Program-made: the position numbers and the translations under genes | DNA from: Nitrospirales bacterium | GTDB lineage: Bacteria; Nitrospirota; Nitrospiria; Nitrospirales; UBA8639 | Direction: 5' to 3' | Length of the DNA stretch: 64,000 nt | Assembly (NCBI GenBank): GCA_021603905.1 | Contig: BQIU01000007.1 | Coordinates: 1-64,000 of the forward strand | Part shown: piece after piece, positions 28,000 to 36,925 of the stretch | How the letters are laid out: the number at the start of each line of letters is the position of its first letter | Numbering within the stretch: position 1 is the first letter of the stretch | Notes under the pieces: model-generated | Database searches by the model: none | What the model saw: the letters and a program-made list of their open reading frames with translations, nothing else | Told to the model about the DNA's origin: nothing

Positions 28000-28483
28000 T
28001 GAATCTCTGTCCACTACCGCATATCCCCCAATGTTCGCACAATCCATGGGTCCTAATACGATTGTGCGACTTGGTGTTGGTGTGGTTATCCGTGACGAAC
28101 GAGGGTGGGTACTCTTGGAGCAACGATCCGATTGTGGATGGTGGGGAATGCCAGGAGGGAGATTGGAGGTTGGCGAGTCGATCACACAAACAGCCGTGCG
28201 CGAAGTGAAAGAAGAGACCGGCTTGGACGTTGAAATTATTCGATTGATCGGGATCTATTCAGAACCACAAGAACGAATCGTGACATATCCTGACACGATA
28301 GATGGTGTGCAGCTCATTGATGCGGTTGTAGAAGGACATATATTATCGGGAACACTCACCTGCAGTCATGAAAGTTTTGATGTGAGGTTTTTCTCACCAC
28401 ATGCACTACCTGAAGAGTTAATCCCGCCCTCACGCATTCCACTTCGTGATGCGCTATTAGGAGACTATGCCCAAGTTCGCTAA
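27986..28483 (+). CDS. NUDIX hydrolase
   Basis: The 165-residue protein carries a complete Nudix box at about residues 57-79: GGRLEVGES followed by AVREVKEETGL, matching Gx5Ex7REUxEExGU. The N-terminal strand VRLGVGVVIRDERGWVLLEQR is typical. Nudix enzymes in nucleotide-sugar clusters often hydrolyse GDP-mannose or related sugars, or clear side products. The exact substrate here is not visible. It overlaps the genes on both sides. Confidence 0.85.
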   Translation: MPMSNESLSTTAYPPMFAQSMGPNTIVRLGVGVVIRDERGWVLLEQRSDCGWWGMPGGRLEVGESITQTAVREVKEETGLDVEIIRLIGIYSEPQERIVTYPDTIDGVQLIDAVVEGHILSGTLTCSHESFDVRFFSPHALPEELIPPSRIPLRDALLGDYAQVR

Positions 28484-29291
28484 TCTCGCCGTTAGAAATT
28501 GTGGTGCCATGTCAGAATATATTGAACACATCTCGTCAATGCAAGAAGAGGCATTAAGCACTGATGTGATGATCTTGTGTGGCGGACTAGGGACACGGCT
28601 CAGAACGGTGGTGAGTGATCGTCCCAAATCGATGGCAATCGTTGGGGGTCGTCCATTTTTGGAGTGGTGGTTACGTCGGCTCCACAAGGATGGATGTCGC
28701 CGTGTGATTTTGTGTGTTGGTTATATGGGAGACTCGATCCGTGAGTATTTTGGTGATGGGGAATGTGTAGGGCTCGCCCTGGAATATTCTGAGGAGCAAG
28801 AGCCGCTGGGGACCGGCGGCGCATTACGGCAAGGAGTGTCCTATTGTCAAACGGATTCAATCCTTGTTCTGAATGGTGATTCTTGGTGTGATGTGAATCT
28901 TTCTCAATTGCTTGAGTGGCATTCTACCAAGAAAGCGGAAGGTACTTTGCTGCTAATTCGTGTTGATGATCATACAAGATATGGACATGTTCGAGTTAGT
29001 CAATACAGTGAGATTATAGAGTTTGTAGAAAAAGGCGAGGGTCAAGCCAGAGCTGACTTGGTGAATGCCGGTATCTATGTCTTCTCGCGGCAACTTCTTG
29101 CCACGATCCCTCGATGTGGAGCTATTTCACTTGAACGAGAGGTTCTTCCCGGCTGGGTTGGACGAGGTTTATGCGGGTATACGGGAAAAGGCAATTTTAT
29201 TGATATTGGTGTACCGGAGTCCTATGCAGAGGCAGATCTTATGTTTTGGAACAAGCGTGATCACATTGGAAAATTTGCCCTGAAAAACTAA
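28467..29291 (+). CDS. hddC: Sugar-1-phosphate nucleotidyltransferase, HddC-like (heptose-1-P guanylyltransferase)
   Basis: HddC couples D-glycero-D-manno-heptose 1-phosphate with GTP to give GDP-heptose. The 274-residue protein has the nucleotidyltransferase signature MILCGGLGTRLR followed by DRPKSM, the LGTGGAL motif, the metal-binding VLNGDSWCD and a C-terminal NFIDIGVPESYAEAD. The assignment to heptose rather than mannose or glucose rests on the neighbouring HddA-type kinase. The start is uncertain: ATG 28467 overlaps the NUDIX gene, and ATG 28509 is an alternative. No clear ribosome-binding site is seen for either. Confidence 0.8.
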   Translation: MPKFANLAVRNCGAMSEYIEHISSMQEEALSTDVMILCGGLGTRLRTVVSDRPKSMAIVGGRPFLEWWLRRLHKDGCRRVILCVGYMGDSIREYFGDGECVGLALEYSEEQEPLGTGGALRQGVSYCQTDSILVLNGDSWCDVNLSQLLEWHSTKKAEGTLLLIRVDDHTRYGHVRVSQYSEIIEFVEKGEGQARADLVNAGIYVFSRQLLATIPRCGAISLEREVLPGWVGRGLCGYTGKGNFIDIGVPESYAEADLMFWNKRDHIGKFALKN

Positions 29292-29335
29292 CAGTCATCT
29301 GACTGAGCGGATAAACACATGTTGAGAATCACCTC

Positions 29336-30400
29336 ATGATCATTAGTCGCACACCATTTCGAATTTCATTTTTTGGCGGAGGGACTGATTACCCTGCTTG
29401 GTATCGAAAACATGGAGGAATGGTGTTGGCTGCTACGATTGATAAATATTGTTATCTATCGTGCAGATACCTTCCACCTTTTTTTGAGCACCGGATTCGG
29501 ATTGTCTATTCCAAAATCGAAAGCTGTCAAACAATAGATGAGATTCAACATCCTGCAGTGAGAGAAGTTCTTCGGGCATTGCACATCGATCAGGGTGTAG
29601 AAATACATCATGATGGTGACCTCCCTGCTCGTAGTGGAATGGGGACGAGTTCGGCCTTTACCGTTGGGCTTCTTCATGCCTTGTACGGGTTAAAAGGGTA
29701 CATGCCGACTAAGCAACAACTTGCGATAGAAAGTATCGCCATTGAGCAGGATCAACTCAATGAAACTGTCGGATCTCAGGATCAGGTTCTTGCGGCCCAT
29801 GGCGGATTAACTCAAGTGACATTTCAAATGAATGGTCAAATCTCAGTAGCGCCGGTCGTGTTGACCCAAGAACGGATTGTTGAACTGAACTCTCATCTTA
29901 TGCTGTTTTATACCGGTTTGAAACGCACAGCTGCCAATGTGGCTGAAACATATGTCCATGACCTCGAAGCGAGAAAACGCCAATTACGTATCATGAAGGA
30001 TCTTGTCGATGAGGGTCTGTCGATTCTCAATAGTGGATCCAATCTCAATGGTTTTGGAGAGTTACTTCATGAGGGTTGGATTGCGAAACGAACATTGAGC
30101 GCTATGGTGTCAAATAGTGAGGTTGATTTGATATATGAGCGAGCACGGAAGGCTGGTGCTCTAGGTGGAAAGTTAACGGGGGCAGGGGGCGGAGGTTTTC
30201 TTCTTCTGTTTGTATCTCCAGATTGTCAGGAAGATGTTCGAAAGGCTCTGCAGGATCTTATCTGTGTGCCTTTTAAGTTTGATTTCACCGGCAGTCAAGT
30301 GATCTTTTGTGACCGGGAAGAAGACTATTCTTCTTCTGCCCGAGCACGTCAAATGGCTCCACGCCCGATGTTTAAAGAGGCGAGTCTCGTTCGGCCTTAG
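29336..30400 (+). CDS. hddA: GHMP kinase, D-glycero-alpha-D-manno-heptose-7-phosphate kinase (HddA)-like
   Basis: HddA phosphorylates the C1 of heptose 7-phosphate in the GDP-heptose pathway. The 354-residue protein has the characteristic start MIISRTPFRISFFGGGTDYP, the ATP-binding GHMP motif RSGMGTSSAFTVGLLHAL (about 98-115) and the C-terminal GHMP motif KLTGAGGGGFLLLF. It follows hddC after 44 bases. A related enzyme acts on octose phosphates in lincosamide biosynthesis, so a different higher sugar remains possible. Confidence 0.88.
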   Translation: MIISRTPFRISFFGGGTDYPAWYRKHGGMVLAATIDKYCYLSCRYLPPFFEHRIRIVYSKIESCQTIDEIQHPAVREVLRALHIDQGVEIHHDGDLPARSGMGTSSAFTVGLLHALYGLKGYMPTKQQLAIESIAIEQDQLNETVGSQDQVLAAHGGLTQVTFQMNGQISVAPVVLTQERIVELNSHLMLFYTGLKRTAANVAETYVHDLEARKRQLRIMKDLVDEGLSILNSGSNLNGFGELLHEGWIAKRTLSAMVSNSEVDLIYERARKAGALGGKLTGAGGGGFLLLFVSPDCQEDVRKALQDLICVPFKFDFTGSQVIFCDREEDYSSSARARQMAPRPMFKEASLVRP

Positions 30401-30413
30401 AGTCTATCCAATT

Positions 30414-31646
30414 ATGACAACCATGTATTCGAAAACTCATGTAGCCCCATTTCCTCACACAGGGACCTCGAGGCCAAGCTTACGTTGGCCATTGATGCAA
30501 AACAATATTGAACGTGTTGATTTGGATGCATTGATTAGCTATTTGCGTCAAGAGGACCCAATATTAACACAATCAAAACAGGTCGAGGCGTTCGAACGCG
30601 AATGGTCACATTGGCTAGGTGTCAAGTTTAGTGTTTTTGTCAATTCAGGGTCCTCGGCCAATCTCTTGACGCTTGCGGCTCTTCGAGAACGAATGGGGAT
30701 TGGTAAAATTATTGTTCCGACCTTAACGTGGGTGTCCGACATTGCCTCTGTCATTCAGAATGGGTTCGATCCAGTGTTTGTCGATATAAATCCTCATACA
30801 TTAGGGATGGATACTGAACAGGTTCTGGCAAAAATTACCTCTGATACACGAGCCGTATTTTTAACACATGTCTTGGGATTTAATGCCTTGACCGAGAAGT
30901 TGCGCGATGTACTATGTCAGAAAAATATTCTACTCATCGAAGATGTGTGTGAATCTCATGGCACCACGTATCGAGGACGTAAGGCTGGTAGCTTTGGAGT
31001 CATGTCGAACTTCTCGTTCTATTACGCGCATCATATGAGTACGATCGAAGGAGGTATGATTTGCACGAATGATCAGGAATTGTATCAAGTCTTACGTATG
31101 CTTCGGTCTCATGGGATGGTGCGAGAAGCTTCGTCAAAGGAACTAAAGACTCAGTATGCGCAACAGTATCCTGATTTGAATCCAGATTTTATTTTTTCCA
31201 TGCCTGGCTACAACGTGAGGAACACTGAGCTCAATGCTGTCTTAGGCCGTTCACAGCTCAAGAGGTTGGATGCGCGTAATTCTATTCGAACGGAAAATTT
31301 CGTAACGTTTGTTGAAAACCTTGATGAAGAAAAATACCAAACAACATTTTCCGTCGAAGGTAGCTGTAATTATGCCCTGGTTCTTGTGTTGAAGCAGCCA
31401 GATGAAAGTTTACGTGATCGAGTCGAATTCGTATTGCGAGAGTGCGGAGTCGAGTTTCGCCGGGGAACGTCTGGAGGCGGCAATCAGTTACGCCAACCCT
31501 ATATAAGAAGACGCTTTCCGGAGAATGAATTTCTTAAGTTTCCCTATGTGGAGCACGTGCATTTCTTTGGATTCTATATTGGAAATTATCCTGAATTAAA
31601 TAAAGAGAAAATTCTATCGTTGTGTTCGATATTGAATGAACTCTAA
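30414..31646 (+). CDS. DegT-family PLP enzyme with His in place of Lys (ColD-like NDP-sugar 3-dehydratase)
   Basis: The 410-residue protein has the aspartate-aminotransferase fold motifs of the DegT family (VNSGSSANLLTLAAL, LLIEDVCESHG). The lysine that normally binds PLP is replaced by histidine: SFYYAHHMSTIEGG, with His206 at the lysine position. This substitution is known for ColD (GDP-4-keto-6-deoxymannose 3-dehydratase) and the E1/RfbH dehydratases, which remove a hydroxyl instead of transaminating. I infer a 3-deoxygenation step on a 4-keto-6-deoxy sugar. The start is ATG 30414, not an upstream GTG inside hddA. Confidence 0.85.
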   Translation: MTTMYSKTHVAPFPHTGTSRPSLRWPLMQNNIERVDLDALISYLRQEDPILTQSKQVEAFEREWSHWLGVKFSVFVNSGSSANLLTLAALRERMGIGKIIVPTLTWVSDIASVIQNGFDPVFVDINPHTLGMDTEQVLAKITSDTRAVFLTHVLGFNALTEKLRDVLCQKNILLIEDVCESHGTTYRGRKAGSFGVMSNFSFYYAHHMSTIEGGMICTNDQELYQVLRMLRSHGMVREASSKELKTQYAQQYPDLNPDFIFSMPGYNVRNTELNAVLGRSQLKRLDARNSIRTENFVTFVENLDEEKYQTTFSVEGSCNYALVLVLKQPDESLRDRVEFVLRECGVEFRRGTSGGGNQLRQPYIRRRFPENEFLKFPYVEHVHFFGFYIGNYPELNKEKILSLCSILNEL

Positions 31647-31691
31647 TGATATGCACTGCAATATATATTGGTATGAGAAGGGGAGTGACTG

Positions 31692-33224
31692 ATGAGGTAT
31701 AGATCGTGTCTTGATGTAGTGTTGATTAATCCTGGTAATCGAACGCAAATTTATCAATCCCTCGGATCGAGCCTGTCTGCTCTTGAGCCTCCAGTATGGC
31801 CAGGCTTAATGGCGACGTTTCTGAGGAAGCGAGGATATACGGTTTCGATTATCGATGCCAATGGAGAAACGCTTTCTCCGATGGAGACTGCGCAACGTGT
31901 TTCTGATTTGAACCCACAATTGGTCGTTGTCGTGGTCTATGGGCATAATCCTTCGGCGTCGACGCAGGTCATGCCCTCGGCTGGTGCCATTTGCACCGCA
32001 CTAAAAGACATACATCCTGAACAGAAAATTTTGATGCTTGGTGGCCATGTGTCGGCATTACCCGAGCGGACATTGCGTGAAGAACATGTTGATTATGTCT
32101 GTGGGGGAGAAGGCTTGTTCACTATTGCTGAACTTATTGAGCTGCTCAGAGCCCAAGGTGAAGCAGATATTCGCAAGGTTCATGGTCTCTACTATTGGGA
32201 CGATGGCCATATTGTGAAAACAGAACCTGGAAAGAATCTCGATACGCTTGATGAAGACATGCCAGGATTAGCGTGGGACTTACTGCCGATGAACAACTAT
32301 CGAGCGCACAATTGGCATTGTTTCGGGTTTGTAGATCAACGTGAACCGTATGCTTCGGTTTATACGACACTTGGGTGTCCCTATCACTGTACCTATTGTT
32401 GTATTCAAGCGCCATTTAAGGTGGGAGAATCTGCGTTAGGATATGTTGAAAACGTCAATAGTTATCGTTTTTGGAGTCCGGAGTCGGTCATGGCGCAAAT
32501 TGATGTGTTGGTGAATCAGTATGGTGTGCGCAATATCAAATTTGCCGATGAAATGTTCGTTCTAAACAAGCGTCATGTGAATACTATTTGCGATTTGATC
32601 CTTGAACGAGGCTACGACTTAAACATTTGGGCCTACGCCAGAGTCGATACGGTTAAAGATGATATGGCAGAGAAACTCAAACAAGCGGGTTTTCACTGGC
32701 TGTGTTTTGGGATTGAGGCTGGTAGTGGACGAGTAAGAGATGAGGTGTTGAAGTCGTACAAGCAGGACCTCGTGTATAAAACTATCGAGCATGTGCGAGC
32801 TGAGGGAATTAATGTCATTGCCAATTATATTTTTGGGCTACCAGAAGATGACCATGAAACCATGCAAGCCACGATGGATCTTTCGTTAGAACTTAATTGT
32901 GAGTTTGCGAACTTCTATAGCGCGATGGCCTATCCAGGTTCAGGTCTCTACAACCAAGCGATTCAACAAGGGTGGGCATTGCCCTCAAAATGGTCTGGAT
33001 ATTCACAGCATGCTGTCGACTCACTGCCTCTTCCGACCAAGTATATTTCCGGGGAAGAAGTCTTAGCGTTTCGTGATCAGGCCTGGCAGCAGTATTTTGA
33101 GAGTCCCCGTTACCTTTATATGATCGAGCAAAAATTTGGTATCGATACCCGAAAGCACATACAGGAAATGGCTTCGTACACGCTGGAACGACAGTATGTG
33201 GTCCCGGTGGGAGCAGTGAAGTGA
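31692..33224 (+). CDS. B12-binding-domain radical SAM protein
   Basis: The 510-residue protein has an N-terminal cobalamin-binding-like Rossmann domain (about 8-165; DVVLINPGNRTQ, LMLGGHVSAL, YVCGGEG). A radical SAM domain (about 210-430) follows, with the cluster motif TLGCPYHCTYCC (Cys-x3-Cys-x2-Cys). Relatives perform methylation or rearrangement at unactivated carbons. The product is unknown. It is followed by a split transketolase with a 4-base GTGA overlap, so the two functions are likely linked. Confidence 0.85.
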   Translation: MRYRSCLDVVLINPGNRTQIYQSLGSSLSALEPPVWPGLMATFLRKRGYTVSIIDANGETLSPMETAQRVSDLNPQLVVVVVYGHNPSASTQVMPSAGAICTALKDIHPEQKILMLGGHVSALPERTLREEHVDYVCGGEGLFTIAELIELLRAQGEADIRKVHGLYYWDDGHIVKTEPGKNLDTLDEDMPGLAWDLLPMNNYRAHNWHCFGFVDQREPYASVYTTLGCPYHCTYCCIQAPFKVGESALGYVENVNSYRFWSPESVMAQIDVLVNQYGVRNIKFADEMFVLNKRHVNTICDLILERGYDLNIWAYARVDTVKDDMAEKLKQAGFHWLCFGIEAGSGRVRDEVLKSYKQDLVYKTIEHVRAEGINVIANYIFGLPEDDHETMQATMDLSLELNCEFANFYSAMAYPGSGLYNQAIQQGWALPSKWSGYSQHAVDSLPLPTKYISGEEVLAFRDQAWQQYFESPRYLYMIEQKFGIDTRKHIQEMASYTLERQYVVPVGAVK

Positions 33225-34117
33225 AAAGTCAGGAGAGGGAAGTGAGACAAGATGCGGAGGATGTACAACGAGCGACGAATGAAAAGATGGATATTGAAGA
33301 ACTGAAGAGTAAGTCACAGTGGTTAAGGCAGGAGCTGTTTGAATTGGTGATGCGGGTCAAGAAAGGACACATTCCATCTTCGTATTCCTGTGCAGAGATG
33401 GTATTGGCTCTCATGTATGGTGGTTATTTTCATGGTTATCCTAACGATCCTCGTCATTCGGATAGAGATCGGCTAATCATTAGCAAAGGACATGCTGCGA
33501 TGGTGTTATATCCTATTCTTGCCGACCTCGGATATTTCACGACTAACGAACTAGAGAAATTTACGAAACCTGATGGTCTTCTGCGCATGTATGCGGATCA
33601 TAGTATTCCTGGCATTGAGTCGATTACAGGCTCATTGGGGCATGGACTCGGTATCGGCTGCGGGTATGCCTATGCGGCTAAACAGGATCACAAATCGTAT
33701 CGAACATTTGTCGTGGTTGGGGATGGTGAATGTTATGAAGGGTCGGTCTGGGAGTCGGCGATGTTTGCCGCTCATCATCAACTAACGAATCTAGTGGTCA
33801 TTGTGGATCGCAATCGACTCTGTATTATGGAAGAAACCGAGCGATGTATGAAATTAGATTCATTGGAAGCGAAGTGGGAAGCGTTTGGTTGGGAGGCGAT
33901 GTCGATTGACGGACATGCCTATCGTGAAATTCTTCCAGCATTGACACAAGCGACGTCGAATCACTCAGGAAAACCTTTTGCGATTATCTCGAATAGTGTC
34001 AAGGGGAAAGGGATTTCCTTCATGGAAAATCAAGCTCTCTGGCATAACAGAATGCCGAATGACGATGAGATGGAGCAGGCACGAAACGAACTGTTGAGCA
34101 ATTGCATTGTGAACTAA
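33221..34117 (+). CDS. Transketolase, N-terminal (ThDP pyrophosphate-binding) subunit
   Basis: The 298-residue protein corresponds to the N-terminal half of transketolase. It has SYSCAEMVLALMYGG, the LIISKGHAAMVLYPIL catalytic His region, ITGSLGHGLGIGCGYA and the ThDP-binding stretch VVVGDGECYEGSVWESAMFA followed by VVIVDRN. The start is GTG 33221 overlapping the radical SAM stop. The partner half is the next gene. Split transketolases within sugar loci can supply or elongate ketose phosphates by two-carbon transfer; the donor and acceptor are not known. Confidence 0.9.
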   Translation: MKSQEREVRQDAEDVQRATNEKMDIEELKSKSQWLRQELFELVMRVKKGHIPSSYSCAEMVLALMYGGYFHGYPNDPRHSDRDRLIISKGHAAMVLYPILADLGYFTTNELEKFTKPDGLLRMYADHSIPGIESITGSLGHGLGIGCGYAYAAKQDHKSYRTFVVVGDGECYEGSVWESAMFAAHHQLTNLVVIVDRNRLCIMEETERCMKLDSLEAKWEAFGWEAMSIDGHAYREILPALTQATSNHSGKPFAIISNSVKGKGISFMENQALWHNRMPNDDEMEQARNELLSNCIVN

Positions 34118-34128
34118 GGGACCTTTCC

Positions 34129-35082
34129 ATGACGACTGGACAAGAACTTCCCAGAGATGTCTTCATTGAGGCCATTCGACAAGAGTCGGCACACAACAAG
34201 GAAATCTATTTCATGAGTGCAGACTTAGGCGCGAAAGCTCTTGACCGTTTTCGTGTTGAGGCCAACGCTCAGTTTATTCATGCTGGCATTTGCGAGCAAA
34301 ACATGATTGATGTCGCGGCTGGGTTGGCATTAAATGGGAAGACGGTCTATGTCTATGCCATGGCGCCATTCGTGACCTTGCGCTGTTATGAGCAAATAAA
34401 AGTGGCCATTGCATCGATGGATCTTCCGCTGACGATCATCGGAGTTGGGGTTGGCTATGGTTATGATGATGCTGGTCCGACGCATTATGCCACGGAGGAT
34501 GTGAGTTGCATGCGTGCGTTGGGAGGCATTGAGATAATCACGCCTTGCGATACGGAATCGGTTCTCGCGACAGCGAAGCTTACGTATTCTCAACCAGCAT
34601 TACGCTATGTGCGTTTGGATCGCGTTTTTCTGCCACCAGTTTACATGCCTGGGGAGACCAAGTTTTTGTCTCAGGGAATGGTCGAAGTTGAACAAGGTCG
34701 AGATGTCTGCATCATTACGGCTGGTTACATGATTCGGAAAGCATTAGAGGTCAAGAAAAAACTCGTTAGTTTAAATATTCATGCAGGCGTGATTGATCTC
34801 TATCGTTTGAAGCCACTTAATCTTGAAATATTGAAATCGATAGTGATGCGTTATTCGCGTATCGTCACGCTTGAAGAACATTTTCTGAGTGGAGGACTTG
34901 GGGGAGCGATTGCTGAAGGATGCTTCGATGCCGATCTTCGAAAGCCGGTGCTCCGTCTAGGCATCCCTGACCATTATCATTTTGAAAATGGTGGAAGGGA
35001 GTATTTACATCACCTCGCTGGACTTGACGTTGCCACGGTGACGGATCGAGTTGCACACTTTTGCCAGAAAAGTGGTGAATAA
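34129..35082 (+). CDS. Transketolase, C-terminal subunit
   Basis: The 317-residue protein carries the pyrimidine-binding and C-terminal domains of transketolase: YFMSADLGAKALDRF, the catalytic Glu motif FIHAGICEQNMIDVAAGLAL, GVGVGYGYDDAGPTHYATED and ALRYVRLDR. The start is ATG 34129 with AAGGG upstream. Together with the preceding gene it forms a complete two-subunit enzyme. Its stop overlaps the next ATG by one base (TAATG), tying it to a 2-hydroxyacid dehydrogenase. Confidence 0.9.
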   Translation: MTTGQELPRDVFIEAIRQESAHNKEIYFMSADLGAKALDRFRVEANAQFIHAGICEQNMIDVAAGLALNGKTVYVYAMAPFVTLRCYEQIKVAIASMDLPLTIIGVGVGYGYDDAGPTHYATEDVSCMRALGGIEIITPCDTESVLATAKLTYSQPALRYVRLDRVFLPPVYMPGETKFLSQGMVEVEQGRDVCIITAGYMIRKALEVKKKLVSLNIHAGVIDLYRLKPLNLEILKSIVMRYSRIVTLEEHFLSGGLGGAIAEGCFDADLRKPVLRLGIPDHYHFENGGREYLHHLAGLDVATVTDRVAHFCQKSGE

Positions 35083-36023
35083 TGCCTGCCGATACAGTCA
35101 TAGCAGTGACGTCTTCTTCATTTGCAAGCGATTCGTATCTTCGTGAGCAGCTTTTACATTTTTTTCCCAACAGCCTATTGAATTGTGAAAAACAAAAGTT
35201 GTCTCGTGAGGCTCTTATAAAATTTCTCAAGCCTGCTGATGGCATCATACTTGGCACTGATCAGGTTGATGCGCAACTGTTAGAGTCGTGTCCTCGACTC
35301 CAATTTGTTTCGAAATATGGAGTTGGGATGGATAATATTGATCGAGCTGCATGCGAGGCTCGTGGTGTTCATATCGGCTGGACTGGTGGAGTGAACAGGT
35401 TGTCGGTCGCTGAACAAGTTCTGGGGTTTATGTTGAGTCTTTGTCGAAACCTGTATCAATCCTCTGTCAAATTGAAAACCGGGACATGGGAGAAGCAGGG
35501 TGGCGCACAGCTTAGTGGGAAAACCATCGGTATCGTCGGCTTGGGTCATATTGGGAAGGAACTCGTTCGCTTGCTACAACCCTTTTCGTGTCGTATTTTG
35601 GTGAACGATATTATCGATCAATCGGCGTTTTGCCTGCAGTACGCTCTGGAAAAGGCGTCATTGACGGAGCTGGTGTCGGAGTCCAATATTGTGACCATCC
35701 ATACCCCGTTGACAACAATCACTCGACATCTCGTGAATCTTGACCTGCTTTCTTGCATGAAACCAAATGCGTTTTTAATTAATACTTCACGAGGGGGCGT
35801 GGTGAATCAACAGCATCTCAAGGAGTCACTGAGGAAAGGGCTAATTGCTGGCGCGGCCATTGATGTGTATGAAGATGAGCCAGCCTCAGATCCAGAGTTG
35901 TTGGAGTTGCCGAATGTATTTTGTACTCCCCACATCGGAGGAAACTCAAAAGAAGCCATACGCGCTATGGGTTGTAGTGCGATAGAGCATGTCAAAACCT
36001 TTTTTCAGGTGAATGAATCATGA
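35082..36023 (+). CDS. D-2-hydroxyacid dehydrogenase (phosphoglycerate dehydrogenase-like)
   Basis: The 313-residue protein has the NAD-binding motif GKTIGIVGLGHIGKELV and the catalytic set: Arg in NTSRGGVV, Glu in DVYEDEPA, His in CTPHIGG. It lacks the C-terminal ACT domain of biosynthetic SerA, so it is not obviously a serine-pathway enzyme. In this operon it could oxidise a sugar-derived hydroxyacid or reduce a 2-ketoacid. It is one-base coupled to the transketolase upstream and overlaps the epimerase downstream by ATGA. Confidence 0.87.
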   Translation: MPADTVIAVTSSSFASDSYLREQLLHFFPNSLLNCEKQKLSREALIKFLKPADGIILGTDQVDAQLLESCPRLQFVSKYGVGMDNIDRAACEARGVHIGWTGGVNRLSVAEQVLGFMLSLCRNLYQSSVKLKTGTWEKQGGAQLSGKTIGIVGLGHIGKELVRLLQPFSCRILVNDIIDQSAFCLQYALEKASLTELVSESNIVTIHTPLTTITRHLVNLDLLSCMKPNAFLINTSRGGVVNQQHLKESLRKGLIAGAAIDVYEDEPASDPELLELPNVFCTPHIGGNSKEAIRAMGCSAIEHVKTFFQVNES

Positions 36024-36910
36024 ATATTTTGATTCTTGGGGGAGCAGGGTTTTTGGGAAGTTACGTTGCTGATGAATTTTTGAAGCGCGGCCATGCCGTG
36101 ACAATTTTTGATAAGCGCTCGTCTGACTATCTTCAATCTGAGCAGAAGATGGTCATTGGCGATTTACTCGATCGGCAAGCCGTTCATGACGTGGTGAATG
36201 GACAAGATATTGTCTACAATTTTGCTGGATTTGCCGACTTGAATGCCTCGATTAATAATCCATTACCGGTTCTAGAACTTAATATCTTAGGTAATGCCAA
36301 TGTTCTTGATGCCTGCGTGACGCATTCAGTGTCTCGATTCGTCTATGCCAGCACGGCCTATGTATTTTCGTCAAAGGGATCGTTTTACGGTGTGAGCAAA
36401 CGCTGTTCGGAAAAAATTATTGAAGAGTTTAGCCGACAATTTGGACTTGATTACACCATTATTCGCTATGGCTCTGTTTATGGACCACGGTCAGATTCGC
36501 AAAACCGCATTTATAAATTGATCAAACAGGCTTTGCTGGAAGGAAAGATAACCTTTCAAGGAGACGGAGAAGAAGAGCGGGAGTACATTCATGTCCAGGA
36601 TGCTGCCACATTAAGCGTACAGATCTTGACCGAAGAGTATCGCAATCAACATGTCATGCTTACTGGTGTTGAACGGTTTAAGTATTCGCAGTTGCTGAAT
36701 ATGATTCGGGAAATGATGGATGATGGCATAAATATTGAATATCTTCGCAAGGAATATCATGGACATTATGTCTATACACCCTATTCATTCATACCAGAAC
36801 CAGGAAAGAAGATGATTTGCAATCCATTTATTGACTTTGGCCAAGGGTTGCTTCAGACAATTGGTGAAATCCACGAATCGTTACAAGCCGAATCTGTCAT
36901 ACCCCGGTAA
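36020..36910 (+). CDS. Extended SDR NAD-dependent sugar epimerase/dehydratase
   Basis: The 296-residue protein has ILILGGAGFLGSYVADEFL, VYNFAGFADLNASI, the active-site Ser/Thr and YGVSK (Tyr-x3-Lys) in YVFSSKGSFYGVSKR, and EREYIHVQDAATL. It is complete but slightly short at the C-terminus compared with GalE. The reaction cannot be assigned. It is translationally coupled to the hydroxyacid dehydrogenase and is followed by a GmhA-like isomerase, so it likely acts late in the same sugar pathway. Confidence 0.84.
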   Translation: MNILILGGAGFLGSYVADEFLKRGHAVTIFDKRSSDYLQSEQKMVIGDLLDRQAVHDVVNGQDIVYNFAGFADLNASINNPLPVLELNILGNANVLDACVTHSVSRFVYASTAYVFSSKGSFYGVSKRCSEKIIEEFSRQFGLDYTIIRYGSVYGPRSDSQNRIYKLIKQALLEGKITFQGDGEEEREYIHVQDAATLSVQILTEEYRNQHVMLTGVERFKYSQLLNMIREMMDDGINIEYLRKEYHGHYVYTPYSFIPEPGKKMICNPFIDFGQGLLQTIGEIHESLQAESVIPR

Positions 36911-36925
36911 TCTTGTGAGCGACTT

